This document shows positions 19,172-28,323 of a DNA stretch of 64,000 nt, piece after piece. Within the stretch, counting starts at the first letter, position 1. Every line of letters starts with the position of its first letter. Both the position numbers and the translations under genes were made by a program. The stretch is taken from the NCBI RefSeq assembly GCF_030435705.1, contig NZ_CP129382.1, positions 3,218,501-3,282,500 on the forward strand, in the 5' to 3' direction. This DNA comes from Rhizobium sp. SSA_523 (GTDB taxonomy: Bacteria; Pseudomonadota; Alphaproteobacteria; Rhizobiales; Rhizobiaceae). The notes under the pieces were generated by a model that saw only the letters and a list, made by a program, of their open reading frames with translations, was not told the origin of the DNA and did no database searches.

Positions 19172-20788
19172 ATGGAAAGACTAGCAAACAGGGTCATTCT
19201 GCTTTGGGGCTGGCGACGGGCGCTGCTTGCCATCGCCAGCGGGGCCTTTGCCGCCTTGGCCCTTCCGCCGGTCTCGTTTGTCGCAGCGCTCTTTGTCTCC
19301 TTCCCGCTCCTTGTCTGGCTGATGGATGGGCTGTCGACGGCGCCCGGCTCCGGCTTTCTTGCCAGGTCCCGCTCCACAATCCTGATCGGCTGGCTCTTCG
19401 GCTTCGGCTATTTCGTGGCGGGGCTCTGGTGGCTGGGTAGCGCCCTGCTGGTCGAGGCGGATGAATATGCCTGGGCGCTGCCGCTGGCGGTCCTCGGCCT
19501 CCCGGCGGTGCTGGCGATTTTCTATGGGCTTGCGACCTGGATCGCCGGCCTCTTCTGGTCCGACGGTTTCGGCCGGCTGACGGCGCTGGCACTCGGCTTC
19601 GGCCTGGCGGAATGGCTGAGAAGCTTTGTTCTGACCGGCTTTCCCTGGAATGCCATCGGCTATGGCGTCATGCCGATCCCTCTGATGATGCAGACCGACC
19701 AGGTGATCGGCCTGTTCGGGGTCAGCGCACTCGCCGTCTTCGTCGCCGCGGCGCCCGCTTTGTTGGGCACGCGCCGCGGCATGCTGACCGGCCTGGCGCT
19801 GGCGCTCGCCCTGGCATGCGCGCATCTCGGCTACGGCGCCTATCGCCTCTCCGATGCGCCTCCGCTCGGCGCGGCGGCGGAGGCCGGGCCGTCGGAGGCT
19901 GGCGATATCAGCGTGCGCATCGTCCAGCCGGTCATCGATCAGGCCCAGAAAATGGATATCAATGATCGGGTCGCCGTGTTTCAGGAGCATCTCGATCTGA
20001 CGGCGCTTCCGCCGCGACAGGGGCAGCGGCGGCCGGATATCATCATCTGGCCGGAAACCTCGGTCCCCTTCATCCTGACGCAATATCGCGACGCGCTGGT
20101 GCGCATCGCCGATGTGCTGCAGGATGGGCAGATCCTGCTGGCGGGTGTGGTCAGAACGGAAGACGGGCCACCGGGAGAGCCGCCGCGTTACTATAATTCG
20201 GTCTATGCGATCGACAGCCAGGGGCAGATCCTGGCCGCCGCCGACAAGGTGCATCTGACGCCTTTCGGCGAATATCTTCCCTTCGAAAGCATCTTCAATG
20301 CTCTCGGCATCGGCAATATCGTCAACGTGCCGGGTGGTTTCACCGCCGGTGCCGGACACGCCCTGCTGACCCTTCCCGGAGGGCAGACCTTTTATCCGCT
20401 CATCTGCTACGAGGCGATCTTTCCCGATGAGATCGAGCCGTCATCGGCAAGTGTTTCCGCCCTTCTTAATATTACGAATGACGCATGGTTCGGCAATACA
20501 CCCGGGCCCTACCAGCATTTTCTGCAATCACGGCTGCGGGCCGTAGAAACGGGCCGTTCACTGATTCGAGGCGCCAATAATGGCATTTCGGCCTATGTTG
20601 ATCCCTATGGCAGGATCGTCAGTAAAATAAACTTGGATGACAAGGCCGTATTAGATTCCACCCTCGGTCGTTTTCCTGTTTCCAAATGGGACAATTACAC
20701 TCGTAATAATAACTTCTGGTTGATAATTTCTACTTTGCTTGTGATTGCAATAGTCTCTCGACTAGGGCCGAAATTACACCTCAATTGA
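19172..20788 (+). CDS. lnt: Apolipoprotein N-acyltransferase
   Basis: A 538-residue inner-membrane enzyme adding the third acyl chain to lipoproteins. Six to eight N-terminal hydrophobic helices occupy about residues 1-225. A periplasmic nitrilase-like domain follows, with the catalytic triad at E295 (WPETSVPF), K359 (DKVHLTPFGEYLP) and C412 (LICYEAIFP). The ATG at 19172 begins at MERLANRVILLWGW as expected for the family; an upstream GTG at 19070 would add 34 unlikely residues. The 287 bp before it hold no recognised gene. Confidence 0.95.
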   Translation: MERLANRVILLWGWRRALLAIASGAFAALALPPVSFVAALFVSFPLLVWLMDGLSTAPGSGFLARSRSTILIGWLFGFGYFVAGLWWLGSALLVEADEYAWALPLAVLGLPAVLAIFYGLATWIAGLFWSDGFGRLTALALGFGLAEWLRSFVLTGFPWNAIGYGVMPIPLMMQTDQVIGLFGVSALAVFVAAAPALLGTRRGMLTGLALALALACAHLGYGAYRLSDAPPLGAAAEAGPSEAGDISVRIVQPVIDQAQKMDINDRVAVFQEHLDLTALPPRQGQRRPDIIIWPETSVPFILTQYRDALVRIADVLQDGQILLAGVVRTEDGPPGEPPRYYNSVYAIDSQGQILAAADKVHLTPFGEYLPFESIFNALGIGNIVNVPGGFTAGAGHALLTLPGGQTFYPLICYEAIFPDEIEPSSASVSALLNITNDAWFGNTPGPYQHFLQSRLRAVETGRSLIRGANNGISAYVDPYGRIVSKINLDDKAVLDSTLGRFPVSKWDNYTRNNNFWLIISTLLVIAIVSRLGPKLHLN

Positions 20789-20813
20789 CCGCAAACCCTA
20801 GAAATTGCATAGT
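20785..20813 (+). promoter_or_regulatory. Predicted promoter of the XRE regulator gene
   Basis: TTGACC (20785-20790), a 17-bp spacer and CATAGT (20808-20813). The -35 overlaps the lnt stop codon and the -10 overlaps the first of three related repeats described separately. It predicts a leader of about 125 nt. Confidence 0.5.
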
Positions 20814-20897
20814 GTAGACCGCTCTCGCGCAAGCAAATTCTTCCGTCGCCGTGTGGGCAGCAGTGACATAGTGTATGCATATTGGGTGCATAGAGTT
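20807..20897 (+). promoter_or_regulatory. Three direct repeats upstream of XRE regulator, possible autoregulatory sites
   Basis: The decamers GCATAGTGTA (20807-20816), ACATAGTGTA (20866-20875) and GCATAGAGTT (20888-20897) share the core CATAG(T/A)GT. The last two are 22 bp apart, about two helical turns, and the first covers the predicted -10. Repeats like these beside an XRE regulator gene suggest self-repression; no binding data are implied. Confidence 0.4.
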
Positions 20898-20944
20898 GCA
20901 GTGTGGCGAGTGACGGCGGCCACTTTACAGATAGGACGCACTAT

Positions 20945-21364
20945 ATGATCGAGAACAAGAAGAGGCCGAACCCGATCGACATTCATGTCGGAAGCCGAAT
21001 TCGTCTTCGTCGCACTATGCTGGGCATGAGCCAGGAAAAACTGGGCGAAAGCCTCGGCATCACGTTCCAGCAGATCCAGAAATATGAGAAGGGCACCAAC
21101 CGCGTCGGCGCCAGCCGGCTGCAGAACATATCGGGCATTCTCAATGTGCCTGTCTCGTTTTTCTTCGAGGATGCGCCCGGCGACCGCCCGGCTTCGGAAA
21201 TGGGGATGGCGGAAGCCTCCAGCTCCAATTACGTGGTGGACTTCCTGTCCTCCTCGGAAGGGCTGCAACTGAACCGCGCCTTCGTCAAGATCACCGACCC
21301 CAAAGTGCGTCGGCGGCTGGTGGATCTGGTCAAGGCATTGGCGGCAGAAGCCGATTCCGAATGA
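20945..21364 (+). CDS. XRE-family transcriptional regulator (PhrR-like)
   Basis: 139 residues with an HTH_3 domain at about residues 14-70: VGSRIRLRRTMLGMSQEKLG, then GITFQQIQKYEKGTNRVGAS. A C-terminal part of about 65 residues has no known domain but is typical of rhizobial regulators of this size, including PhrR, described in Sinorhizobium as pH-responsive. The start at 20945 (MIENKKRPNP) is favoured over an upstream in-frame GTG at 20903 that adds unlikely residues. It lies between lnt and metK, a conserved rhizobial position, and ends in a strong terminator. Targets are unknown; the upstream repeats suggest autoregulation. Confidence 0.88.
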   Translation: MIENKKRPNPIDIHVGSRIRLRRTMLGMSQEKLGESLGITFQQIQKYEKGTNRVGASRLQNISGILNVPVSFFFEDAPGDRPASEMGMAEASSSNYVVDFLSSSEGLQLNRAFVKITDPKVRRRLVDLVKALAAEADSE

Positions 21365-21388
21365 GCGTTCTGCCTCGGTCAACACCAC

Positions 21389-21413
21389 AAGCGGCCTTCT
21401 GGCCGCTTTTTTT
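21389..21413 (+). terminator. Rho-independent terminator after XRE regulator
   Basis: An 8-bp stem AAGCGGCC / GGCCGCTT with a TTCT loop, ending in seven consecutive T. It lies 24 bp after the regulator stop and separates it from the metK promoter. Confidence 0.92.
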
Positions 21414-21454
21414 ATGCCTTCAGGCATAATTGGCTGCAGATCCCCGCTGTCACT

Positions 21455-21482
21455 TTGCCGATGACTCGTATAAAGATATATT
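21455..21482 (+). promoter_or_regulatory. Predicted metK promoter
   Basis: TTGCCG (21455-21460), a 16-bp spacer and TATATT (21477-21482), just after the terminator. It predicts a leader of about 70 nt. I looked for the SAM-II core in this leader and did not find it. Confidence 0.55.
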
Positions 21483-21559
21483 TATGTCGTTGTGTCCTTG
21501 TCAGCGCAATGCAAAATGACTACGACGTTCGACGGTTTGTTCTTGAGGGGAATCCCAGC

Positions 21560-22801
<1,242 letters not shown>

Positions 22802-22803
22802 GA

Positions 22804-23511
22804 ATGTCGTCTGAGGATACCGAGCGCCGGTCGCGAGCCACCGAGGCCTTTTTCGGCCGGCGCAAGGGCAAGGCCTTGCGCGAGAACCAGATCGACCTGA
22901 TGTCGACGCTGCTGCCGTCACTGCGGCTGGATCTGGCGGCTCCGGCGCCGGCCGCTCTGGCGGATCTCTACAATCGTGAAGTCGAGCGGCTGCGGCTGGA
23001 AATCGGCTTTGGCGGCGGCGAGCACCTGGCTCACCGCGCGGCCGAACAGCCCTCGACCGGGTTTATCGGCGTCGAACCCTTCGTCAATTCCATGGCGAAG
23101 CTGCTGGCCAAGGTGGACGAGCAGGGTCTGGACAATATCCGCGTCTATGATGACGATGCGACCCAGCTTCTCGACTGGCTGCCTGCCGCCTCCATCGACC
23201 AGATTGATCTGCTTTATCCGGATCCATGGCCGAAGAAGAAACACTGGAAGCGGCGCTTCGTGTCACAGGTCAATCTGACGCGTTTCCAGCGGGTGCTGAA
23301 GCCCGGCGGACTGTTCTGCTTTGCCTCGGATATCGATACCTATGTGAATTGGACCCTGATGCATTGCAGGGATCATGGCGGCTTCCAGTGGCTGGCTGAA
23401 GAACCCTCGGACTGGCTGTCGCCCTTCGCCTCCTGGCCCGGTACGCGCTATGAAGCCAAAGCGCGCAGGGAGGGGCGGTCGTCGGCCTATCTAACCTTCC
23501 GGCGGATCTGA
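22804..23511 (+). CDS. trmB: tRNA (guanine-N7-)-methyltransferase
   Basis: A 235-residue class I SAM methyltransferase making m7G46 in tRNAs. The SAM-binding [15 protein letters not shown] and the TrmB signature [17 protein letters not shown] are clear. It follows metK by 2 bp. Its last codons and stop lie inside the first unit of a 16-bp tandem repeat. In several Rhizobiales I recall rimP-nusA next to trmB; here a heat-shock gene pair lies downstream instead. Confidence 0.95.
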   Translation: MSSEDTERRSRATEAFFGRRKGKALRENQIDLMSTLLPSLRLDLAAPAPAALADLYNREVERLRLEIGFGGGEHLAHRAAEQPSTGFIGVEPFVNSMAKLLAKVDEQGLDNIRVYDDDATQLLDWLPAASIDQIDLLYPDPWPKKKHWKRRFVSQVNLTRFQRVLKPGGLFCFASDIDTYVNWTLMHCRDHGGFQWLAEEPSDWLSPFASWPGTRYEAKARREGRSSAYLTFRRI

Positions 23512-23561
23512 GGCCCGGCGGATCTGAGGCCCGGCGCGTCTGAGACCCGGCGCGTCTGAGG
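23498..23561. repeat. 16-bp tandem repeat at the 3' end of trmB, four units
   Basis: Four head-to-tail 16-bp units: TCCGGCGGATCTGAGG, CCCGGCGGATCTGAGG, CCCGGCGCGTCTGAGA and CCCGGCGCGTCTGAGG. The first contains the trmB stop TGA, and every copy repeats that TGA. High identity between units suggests recent slippage or unequal-recombination expansion. Confidence 0.9.
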
Positions 23562-23586
23562 CAGGCGCCTCGGCCGCGCAAACGTG

Positions 23587-23844
23587 TCAGTGAATGCTGA
23601 CGGTTTTCAGATCGTCTTCCGCCGCCTTGAAGAAAGTGCTCGACCGGTTGTCCGTCAGCAGGATCGGGGTGCCGTCGGCGCCGAACAGTGCCCAGAGATC
23701 AAGGCTCGGGTCGATTTCGGGAGCCTCGGGAAAGCACTTGGAGACTTCTTCGGACCGCATTTTGCGAATGTAGCCAATTTCGCCCGAACCGAGATGGGCA
23801 AGTTCCGACTGCGTCAAGTGCGAGGTCGCATTCTTCAGGAGCAT
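23587..23844 (-). CDS. DUF1150 family small protein
   Basis: An 85-residue protein with no known enzymatic motif, of the DUF1150 family found beside small heat-shock genes in Rhizobiales. Recognisable are HLTQSELAHLGSGEIGYIRK, the central DLWALFGADGTPILLTDN and an acidic C-terminus. I place the start at 23844 because GGAGG lies 5 bp before it; an ATG at 23862 lacks a ribosome site. It lies 42 bp downstream of hsp20 on the same strand, so it is probably co-induced by heat. Function unknown. Confidence 0.8.
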   Translation of the reverse strand: MLLKNATSHLTQSELAHLGSGEIGYIRKMRSEEVSKCFPEAPEIDPSLDLWALFGADGTPILLTDNRSSTFFKAAEDDLKTVSIH

Positions 23845-23886
23845 CATCGCCTCCGTCTCCATTCATCAGGCATCGCTGCCATGAAC

Positions 23887-24315
23887 TTACTCTGAGACGG
23901 AAATGTTAATTTTTCGCACCATGCGCTCAGGTTCCGGCCGAATGAGATCGACCGAGAGCAGGCCGTTCCGCAGGCGCGCCCCACCGACCTGCATACCGTC
24001 GGCCAGGACGAACATGCGCTGGAACTGCCGTGCGGCAATGCCGCGATACAGATAGTCCCGCGCGCCTGTCTCCGTTTGCCGGCCTCTGATGATCAGCTGG
24101 TTTTCCTCCAGGCTGATGTCCAGATCGTCTTCCGAAAAACCGGCCACAGCCAGCGTGATCCTCAATCGCTCGGGCTCGCCGTCGAGCTCGGGACGCATGC
24201 GCTCAATATTATAGGGAGGATAGCCGTCATTGGCCTTTGCAAGACGCTCCAGCGTCTTCTCCATCGTATCGAAGCCCAGAAGCAGCGGGCTGGTAAACGG
24301 TGTCATCCGACTCAT
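23887..24315 (-). CDS. Small heat-shock protein, Hsp20/IbpA family
   Basis: A 142-residue alpha-crystallin-domain chaperone that binds unfolding proteins without ATP. The crystallin core runs from about residue 38 (NIERMRPELDGEPERLRITL) to GGARLRNGLLSVDL, containing the conserved A-x-x-x-N-G-[LV]-L-like strand (ARLRNGLLSV); the tail ends in INISVSE, an IxI-type motif. The start at 24315 is fixed by AGGA seven bases upstream. That AGGA is buried in a predicted ROSE thermometer hairpin, and a sigma-32-like promoter lies upstream. The DUF1150 gene follows. Confidence 0.93.
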   Translation of the reverse strand: MSRMTPFTSPLLLGFDTMEKTLERLAKANDGYPPYNIERMRPELDGEPERLRITLAVAGFSEDDLDISLEENQLIIRGRQTETGARDYLYRGIAARQFQRMFVLADGMQVGGARLRNGLLSVDLIRPEPERMVRKINISVSE

Positions 24316-24371
24316 CTCTCAGTCCTTGATCACAAGCGACCGCGCGCGCATCCGGGAAGGCCTGCGCCAGC
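24316..24371 (-). promoter_or_regulatory. ROSE-like RNA thermometer in hsp20 leader
   Basis: On the minus strand the leader ends UCGCUUGUGAUCAAGGA then 7 nt and AUG. UCGCU (24339-24335) fits the conserved UYGCU of ROSE elements and pairs with the Shine-Dalgarno AGGA (24326-24323) leaving one bulged G; UG/CA extends the stem and UGAU is the loop. A second GCGCA/TGCGC hairpin lies just 5'. Known ROSE elements repress translation of rhizobial small heat-shock genes at low temperature. The pairing is seen directly; thermosensing is inferred. Confidence 0.72.
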
Positions 24372-24377
24372 ACCCAG

Positions 24378-24408
24378 TTATATGGGTGGAGCCCGTGCTC
24401 TTCGCAAG
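24378..24408 (-). promoter_or_regulatory. Sigma-32 (RpoH)-like promoter of hsp20
   Basis: On the minus strand CTTGCGAA (24408-24401) is followed after 14 bp by CCCATATAA (24386-24378). This resembles the heat-shock consensus CTTGAA / CCCATNT. It predicts a start near 24371 and a leader of about 56 nt that contains the ROSE-like hairpin. Confidence 0.7.
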
Positions 24409-24448
24409 CGGGGCCTTTGCGACCTGGAAGCCTGGACGGCATGGCGTC

Positions 24449-25348
24449 TCAGCGCCTGGCATCCACATCGCCGGCCATGGGAATGGCCGGTTGCGCGCCG
24501 GGTTTCAGGCAGGCAAGCGAGCCCGCCACCGCGGCCCGCCGCAGCGCCGCGGCAAAGTCGAGCCCCTGGTCGAGGCTCGCGGCCAGATAGCCGCAGAATG
24601 TATCGCCGGCGCCCACTGTGTCGACGGGATCGATCGTCAGGCCCTTTTGCGCCAGAAGCTCGCCCTGATGCATGGCAACGACACCGTCACCGCCCAGCGT
24701 CACCACCAGTGTCTGGCCGGTTTCCGCATGATGCTGGCGCATGGCGCTGATCCGTTCGTCGGCGGAGAGTTTCCGACGGCCGATGAGAAGCTCGAATTCG
24801 GTTTCGTTGGAGACCAGGATGGTTGCCAGGTGGGCGAGGCGGATCGAATCCGGCGTCAGCGGCGCCGTGTTGAACAGGGTGGTCACTCCCCGGGCGGCGG
24901 CGTCCGTCAGCGCCTGCTCCACGCAGGATGCCGGGATTTCCATCTGCAGCATGAGAATGTCGCCCTCGGCCATGGAGGCAAGGGCGGCCTTGCCGTCCTG
25001 CGGTGTCACGCGGCCATTGGCGCCGGATACCACCACGATCATGTTCTCTCCGTCGCCGCCGACGAGGATGAGTGCCGTGCCGGTCGAACCGTCGACCGTC
25101 CTCACCCGTGCGAGATCCACTCCCGCCTGCGACAGCAGGGCCAGGGCGGGCTCTGCGAAAGCATCATCGCCGACAGCCGCCACCATCTGCACCTGCGATC
25201 CGGCGCGGCGTGCAGCCAAAGCCTGATTGGCACCCTTGCCGCCGGCGGCCGTGGAAAAGGAACCGCCTTCCAGGGTCTCGCCCGGCTCCGGCAGGCGTGC
25301 TGTGGTGGCGATGAGATCCATGTTGACGGAGCCGAAGACGGTGATCAT
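24449..25348 (-). CDS. rbsK: Ribokinase (PfkB family)
   Basis: A 299-residue PfkB sugar kinase phosphorylating ribose to ribose 5-phosphate. It opens MITVFGSVNMDLIATTARLP, with GGKGANQALAARRAG as the first PfkB signature and DTVGAGDTFCGYLAA as the second, whose Asp is the catalytic base. The ATG at 25348 is preceded by AGGA; further upstream codons run into rmuC. No ribose transporter is nearby, so it appears to stand alone. A different nucleoside or sugar substrate is possible. Confidence 0.9.
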   Translation of the reverse strand: MITVFGSVNMDLIATTARLPEPGETLEGGSFSTAAGGKGANQALAARRAGSQVQMVAAVGDDAFAEPALALLSQAGVDLARVRTVDGSTGTALILVGGDGENMIVVVSGANGRVTPQDGKAALASMAEGDILMLQMEIPASCVEQALTDAAARGVTTLFNTAPLTPDSIRLAHLATILVSNETEFELLIGRRKLSADERISAMRQHHAETGQTLVVTLGGDGVVAMHQGELLAQKGLTIDPVDTVGAGDTFCGYLAASLDQGLDFAAALRRAAVAGSLACLKPGAQPAIPMAGDVDARR

Positions 25349-25397
25349 GCGTGTGTCCTGTTGAGTGCCGTTGCGGACCGGACACTGCCCGACGGGA

Positions 25398-26612
25398 TCA
25401 ATCCTCGTCAACCATCCGAAGCTTCAGAAGTCGCGTGCGGCCGTCATTCGCGGAACTTGGCTGTGCGGGCATGCGCTCCGACAGAGGCTGGGTGGCCGCA
25501 GCCGGAGGCTCGACCTCTTCCAGGTCGAGGGCGCTGATGCGGGCGCCGCGGCGTGACAGCTTGTCGGAAGAGGTCAGGATCTGCTCGATATCCTTCTGGG
25601 CCAGGGAGAAATGCCCCTGCAGTTTACGGGTCCTCTCGTCGAGCCGCACGAGGTCGTCCATCAGCAGCGCCACCTCGCTCTGGACGAGATGCGCCTGTTC
25701 GCGCATGCGCTGATCCTTGAGGAGCGCCTGCAGGACCTGGATGGAGAGCATCAGCAGCGATGGCGAGACGATGACGATGCGCAGCCGCTGCGCCTTCTGC
25801 ACAACGCCTTCGAAATGCTCGTGAATCTCAGCGAAGATGGATTCGGAGGGCACGAAGAGAAAGGCCGTCTCCTGCGTTTCGCCGGCCAGAAGGTATTTCT
25901 CGGCAATATCCTTGATATGCGTTTCCAGGTCGCGCCGGAATTGCTGCCCGGCCATCTTGCGCTGGTCGGGATGGGGCGCGTCGCGAAAGGCATGCCAGGC
26001 TTCGAGCGGAAATTTGGCGTCGATGACAAGCGGCGGCGCGTCATTCGGCATGGTGATCGTGCAGTCCGGCCGCAGGCCGTTGGAGAGTGTGGTCTGAAAG
26101 CTGTAGGCGCCCTTTGGCAGGCCGTCTGCGACGATCACTTCCATGCGCCCTTGTCCGAAGGCGCCACGCGTCTGCTTGTTGGAGAGAATGGCCTGCAGCC
26201 CCACCACATCCTTGGCCAGCGTCTGGATATTGCTCTGCGCCGCATCGATCACCGCCAGTCTCTCCTGCAGGAGGCGCAGGTTGTCATGGGTGGATTTGGT
26301 CTGTTCGGCAATCGTCGAGCCGAGCCTGTGGGTCATGCCGTCGAGTCTCTGGTTGACCGCGCGGTTGAGCTCCGCCTGGCGGCTGCCCAGGGCCTCCGTC
26401 ATGGCGGACATGCGGCCCTGCATTTCGGCCTGCGCCCGTAAAAGCGTGTCCAGGCGGTTCTCCATCTCCTCGCGCCGCCGGCTCGCCGCGCGGCGGGTAA
26501 GCCAGACGGCGAGAAGGAGGAGAAGGGCCGCGCCGCCCAGAATGAGGCCGATGGGACCCGCAAGCAGTGCGGCCAAAGCCGGATCGACGAGTGAAGCATT
26601 TGCGTGTTGCAT
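25398..26612 (-). CDS. rmuC: RmuC family DNA recombination protein
   Basis: A 404-residue protein with an N-terminal membrane anchor (about residues 12-38), a long predicted coiled coil (about 45-125) and the RmuC domain, recognised by NKQTRGAFGQGRMEVIVADG and FLFVPSESIFAEIHEHF. In E. coli RmuC limits inversion at short inverted repeats, and its fold is endonuclease-related. It is transcribed toward rbsK. It has a proline/alanine-rich C-terminal tail. In Rhizobiales rmuC often flanks def, as here, divergently. Confidence 0.92.
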   Translation of the reverse strand: MQHANASLVDPALAALLAGPIGLILGGAALLLLLAVWLTRRAASRRREEMENRLDTLLRAQAEMQGRMSAMTEALGSRQAELNRAVNQRLDGMTHRLGSTIAEQTKSTHDNLRLLQERLAVIDAAQSNIQTLAKDVVGLQAILSNKQTRGAFGQGRMEVIVADGLPKGAYSFQTTLSNGLRPDCTITMPNDAPPLVIDAKFPLEAWHAFRDAPHPDQRKMAGQQFRRDLETHIKDIAEKYLLAGETQETAFLFVPSESIFAEIHEHFEGVVQKAQRLRIVIVSPSLLMLSIQVLQALLKDQRMREQAHLVQSEVALLMDDLVRLDERTRKLQGHFSLAQKDIEQILTSSDKLSRRGARISALDLEEVEPPAAATQPLSERMPAQPSSANDGRTRLLKLRMVDED

Positions 26613-26736
26613 CGGACGACCCTAAACAAGAAAGCAGGAGCCGAAAAGATCAAAACATGAACAAACCGGCGAAAATCCGCCAAATCGGGTCATCCGGCCA
26701 GTTTCATCCGGAAAAAAGATGCGTTATGGGAAGCGC

Positions 26737-27252
26737 ATGACGATCAAGCCGCTTATCATTCTCCCCGATCCCCTTCTGCGTCAGGTGTCCAAGCCGATCG
26801 AGCAGGTCGATTCCGACGTGCTGCAACTGGCCGATGACATGCTGGAAACCATGTATGACGCGCCGGGGATAGGCCTGGCGGGCATACAGATCGGCGTGCC
26901 GCGCCGTATTCTTGTGGTCGACGTGTCGCGCGAAGGCGAGGAAAAGCAGCCGCTGGTGGTGATCAACCCGACCATTCTCACCTCCTCGGACGAGCGCTCG
27001 GTCTATGAGGAAGGCTGCCTGTCCATTCCCGATTACTATGCAGAGGTGGAGCGTCCGGCGTCCGTGACGGTGGACTATGTCGGACGCGATGGTAAGCAGC
27101 ACCAGATCGAGGCCGACGGCCTTCTCGCCACTTGTTTGCAGCACGAGATCGACCATCTGAACGGGGTGCTGTTCATCGATCATATATCGCGGCTGAAGCG
27201 CGAGATGGTGATCAAGAAATTCACTAAGGCAGCCAAGACCAGGGCCATCTGA
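26737..27252 (+). CDS. def: Peptide deformylase
   Basis: A 171-residue iron/zinc hydrolase removing the N-terminal formyl group from new proteins. All three motifs are present: [14 protein letters not shown] and HEIDH. The start [20 protein letters not shown] at 26737 agrees with rhizobial Def; an ATG at 26719 is possible but the shorter form has GGGAAG upstream. fmt follows 135 bp later and supplies the opposite activity. Confidence 0.96.
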   Translation: MTIKPLIILPDPLLRQVSKPIEQVDSDVLQLADDMLETMYDAPGIGLAGIQIGVPRRILVVDVSREGEEKQPLVVINPTILTSSDERSVYEEGCLSIPDYYAEVERPASVTVDYVGRDGKQHQIEADGLLATCLQHEIDHLNGVLFIDHISRLKREMVIKKFTKAAKTRAI

Positions 27253-27387
27253 CGGCGTCGGGGCCAGTCGTCGCACATGCATCCCGGCTGCACGATCGGG
27301 TTTTGACACGCCCTGCCTGATCCGGGCTTGATCTTCTATGCTTGAGCCGGTTTGAAGGCGCCTGATCGAAACGAGGAGACCCGGCCA

Positions 27388-28323
27388 ATGGCACTGCGCA
27401 TCATCTTCATGGGGACGCCCGAATTTTCCGTGCCGACCCTGCGCGCCCTCAAGGCGGCCGGACACGTGATCGTGGCGGTCTATACCCAGCCTCCCCGCCC
27501 GGGCGGCCGCCGCGGCCTCGACCTGCAGAAATCGCCGGTCCATCAGGCGGCGGAACTTCTCGGCATTCCGGTCTTCACGCCGCTGAATTTCAAGGATCCG
27601 GAGGAGCGCGCCCGTTTTCGCGCCCATGCGGCCGATGTGGCGGTGGTGGTCGCCTATGGACTGCTTCTGCCGATGGAGGTTCTGGAGGGCACGCGGCTCG
27701 GCTGTTACAACGGCCATGCCTCCCTCCTGCCGCGCTGGCGCGGCGCCGCGCCCATCCAGCGGGCCATCATGGCCGGCGATGACAAGACCGGCATGATGGT
27801 GATGAAGATGGAGAAGGGCCTGGATACCGGCCCTGTGGCGCTGACGGCGGAGGTGGAGATTGCGAAAGACACCACGGCCGGTGAGTTGCATGACCGGCTG
27901 ATGCAGGTCGGGGCGCGCGCCATGGTCGAGGCCATGGAAAAGCTGGAGGCTGATGAACTGCCGCTGACGCCGCAGCCGCAGGATGGCGTTCTCTATGCCG
28001 CCAAGATCGATAAAAGCGAAACGCGGATCGATTTCACCAGGCCGGCCGCTGTGGTCCACGATCACATCCGCGGTCTCTCGCCCTTTCCCGGCGCCTGGTT
28101 CGAAGCCGTGATCGCCGGCAGGACGGAGCGGATCAAGGTTCTGGCCAGCAGCCTTGCCGAGGCAAAGGGTGAGGCGGGCATGGTGCTGGACGACAGGCTG
28201 ACAGTGGCCTGCGGCGAGGGAGCGATCCGACTGATCCGCCTGCAGAAAGCCGGTGGCAAGCCGCTGGACGCCGAAACCTTCCTGCGCGGGACTGCGCTTG
28301 CCGCCGGAACGAGGCTGGCCTGA
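27388..28323 (+). CDS. fmt: Methionyl-tRNA formyltransferase
   Basis: A 311-residue enzyme formylating initiator Met-tRNA. It opens [20 protein letters not shown]; the folate-site signature is [18 protein letters not shown], with [20 protein letters not shown] later and a C-terminal OB domain. GAGGAG precedes the ATG. The stop overlaps the truA start (TGATG). Confidence 0.96.
   Translation: MALRIIFMGTPEFSVPTLRALKAAGHVIVAVYTQPPRPGGRRGLDLQKSPVHQAAELLGIPVFTPLNFKDPEERARFRAHAADVAVVVAYGLLLPMEVLEGTRLGCYNGHASLLPRWRGAAPIQRAIMAGDDKTGMMVMKMEKGLDTGPVALTAEVEIAKDTTAGELHDRLMQVGARAMVEAMEKLEADELPLTPQPQDGVLYAAKIDKSETRIDFTRPAAVVHDHIRGLSPFPGAWFEAVIAGRTERIKVLASSLAEAKGEAGMVLDDRLTVACGEGAIRLIRLQKAGGKPLDAETFLRGTALAAGTRLA

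Noticed and set aside
21483..21559. Possible SAM-sensing riboswitch in the metK leader
   Set aside because: The leader of about 70 nt lacks the conserved SAM-II core and any pseudoknot I could build by eye. A covariance-model search would settle it.
24230..25537. A 435-codon plus-strand frame opposite rbsK and the hsp20 promoter
   Set aside because: It crosses the hsp20 promoter and is antisense to PfkB motifs of rbsK; composition is typical of a shadow frame.
26704..28065. A 453-codon minus-strand frame opposite def and fmt
   Set aside because: Antisense to two genes with complete catalytic motifs; His/Arg-rich with no domain.
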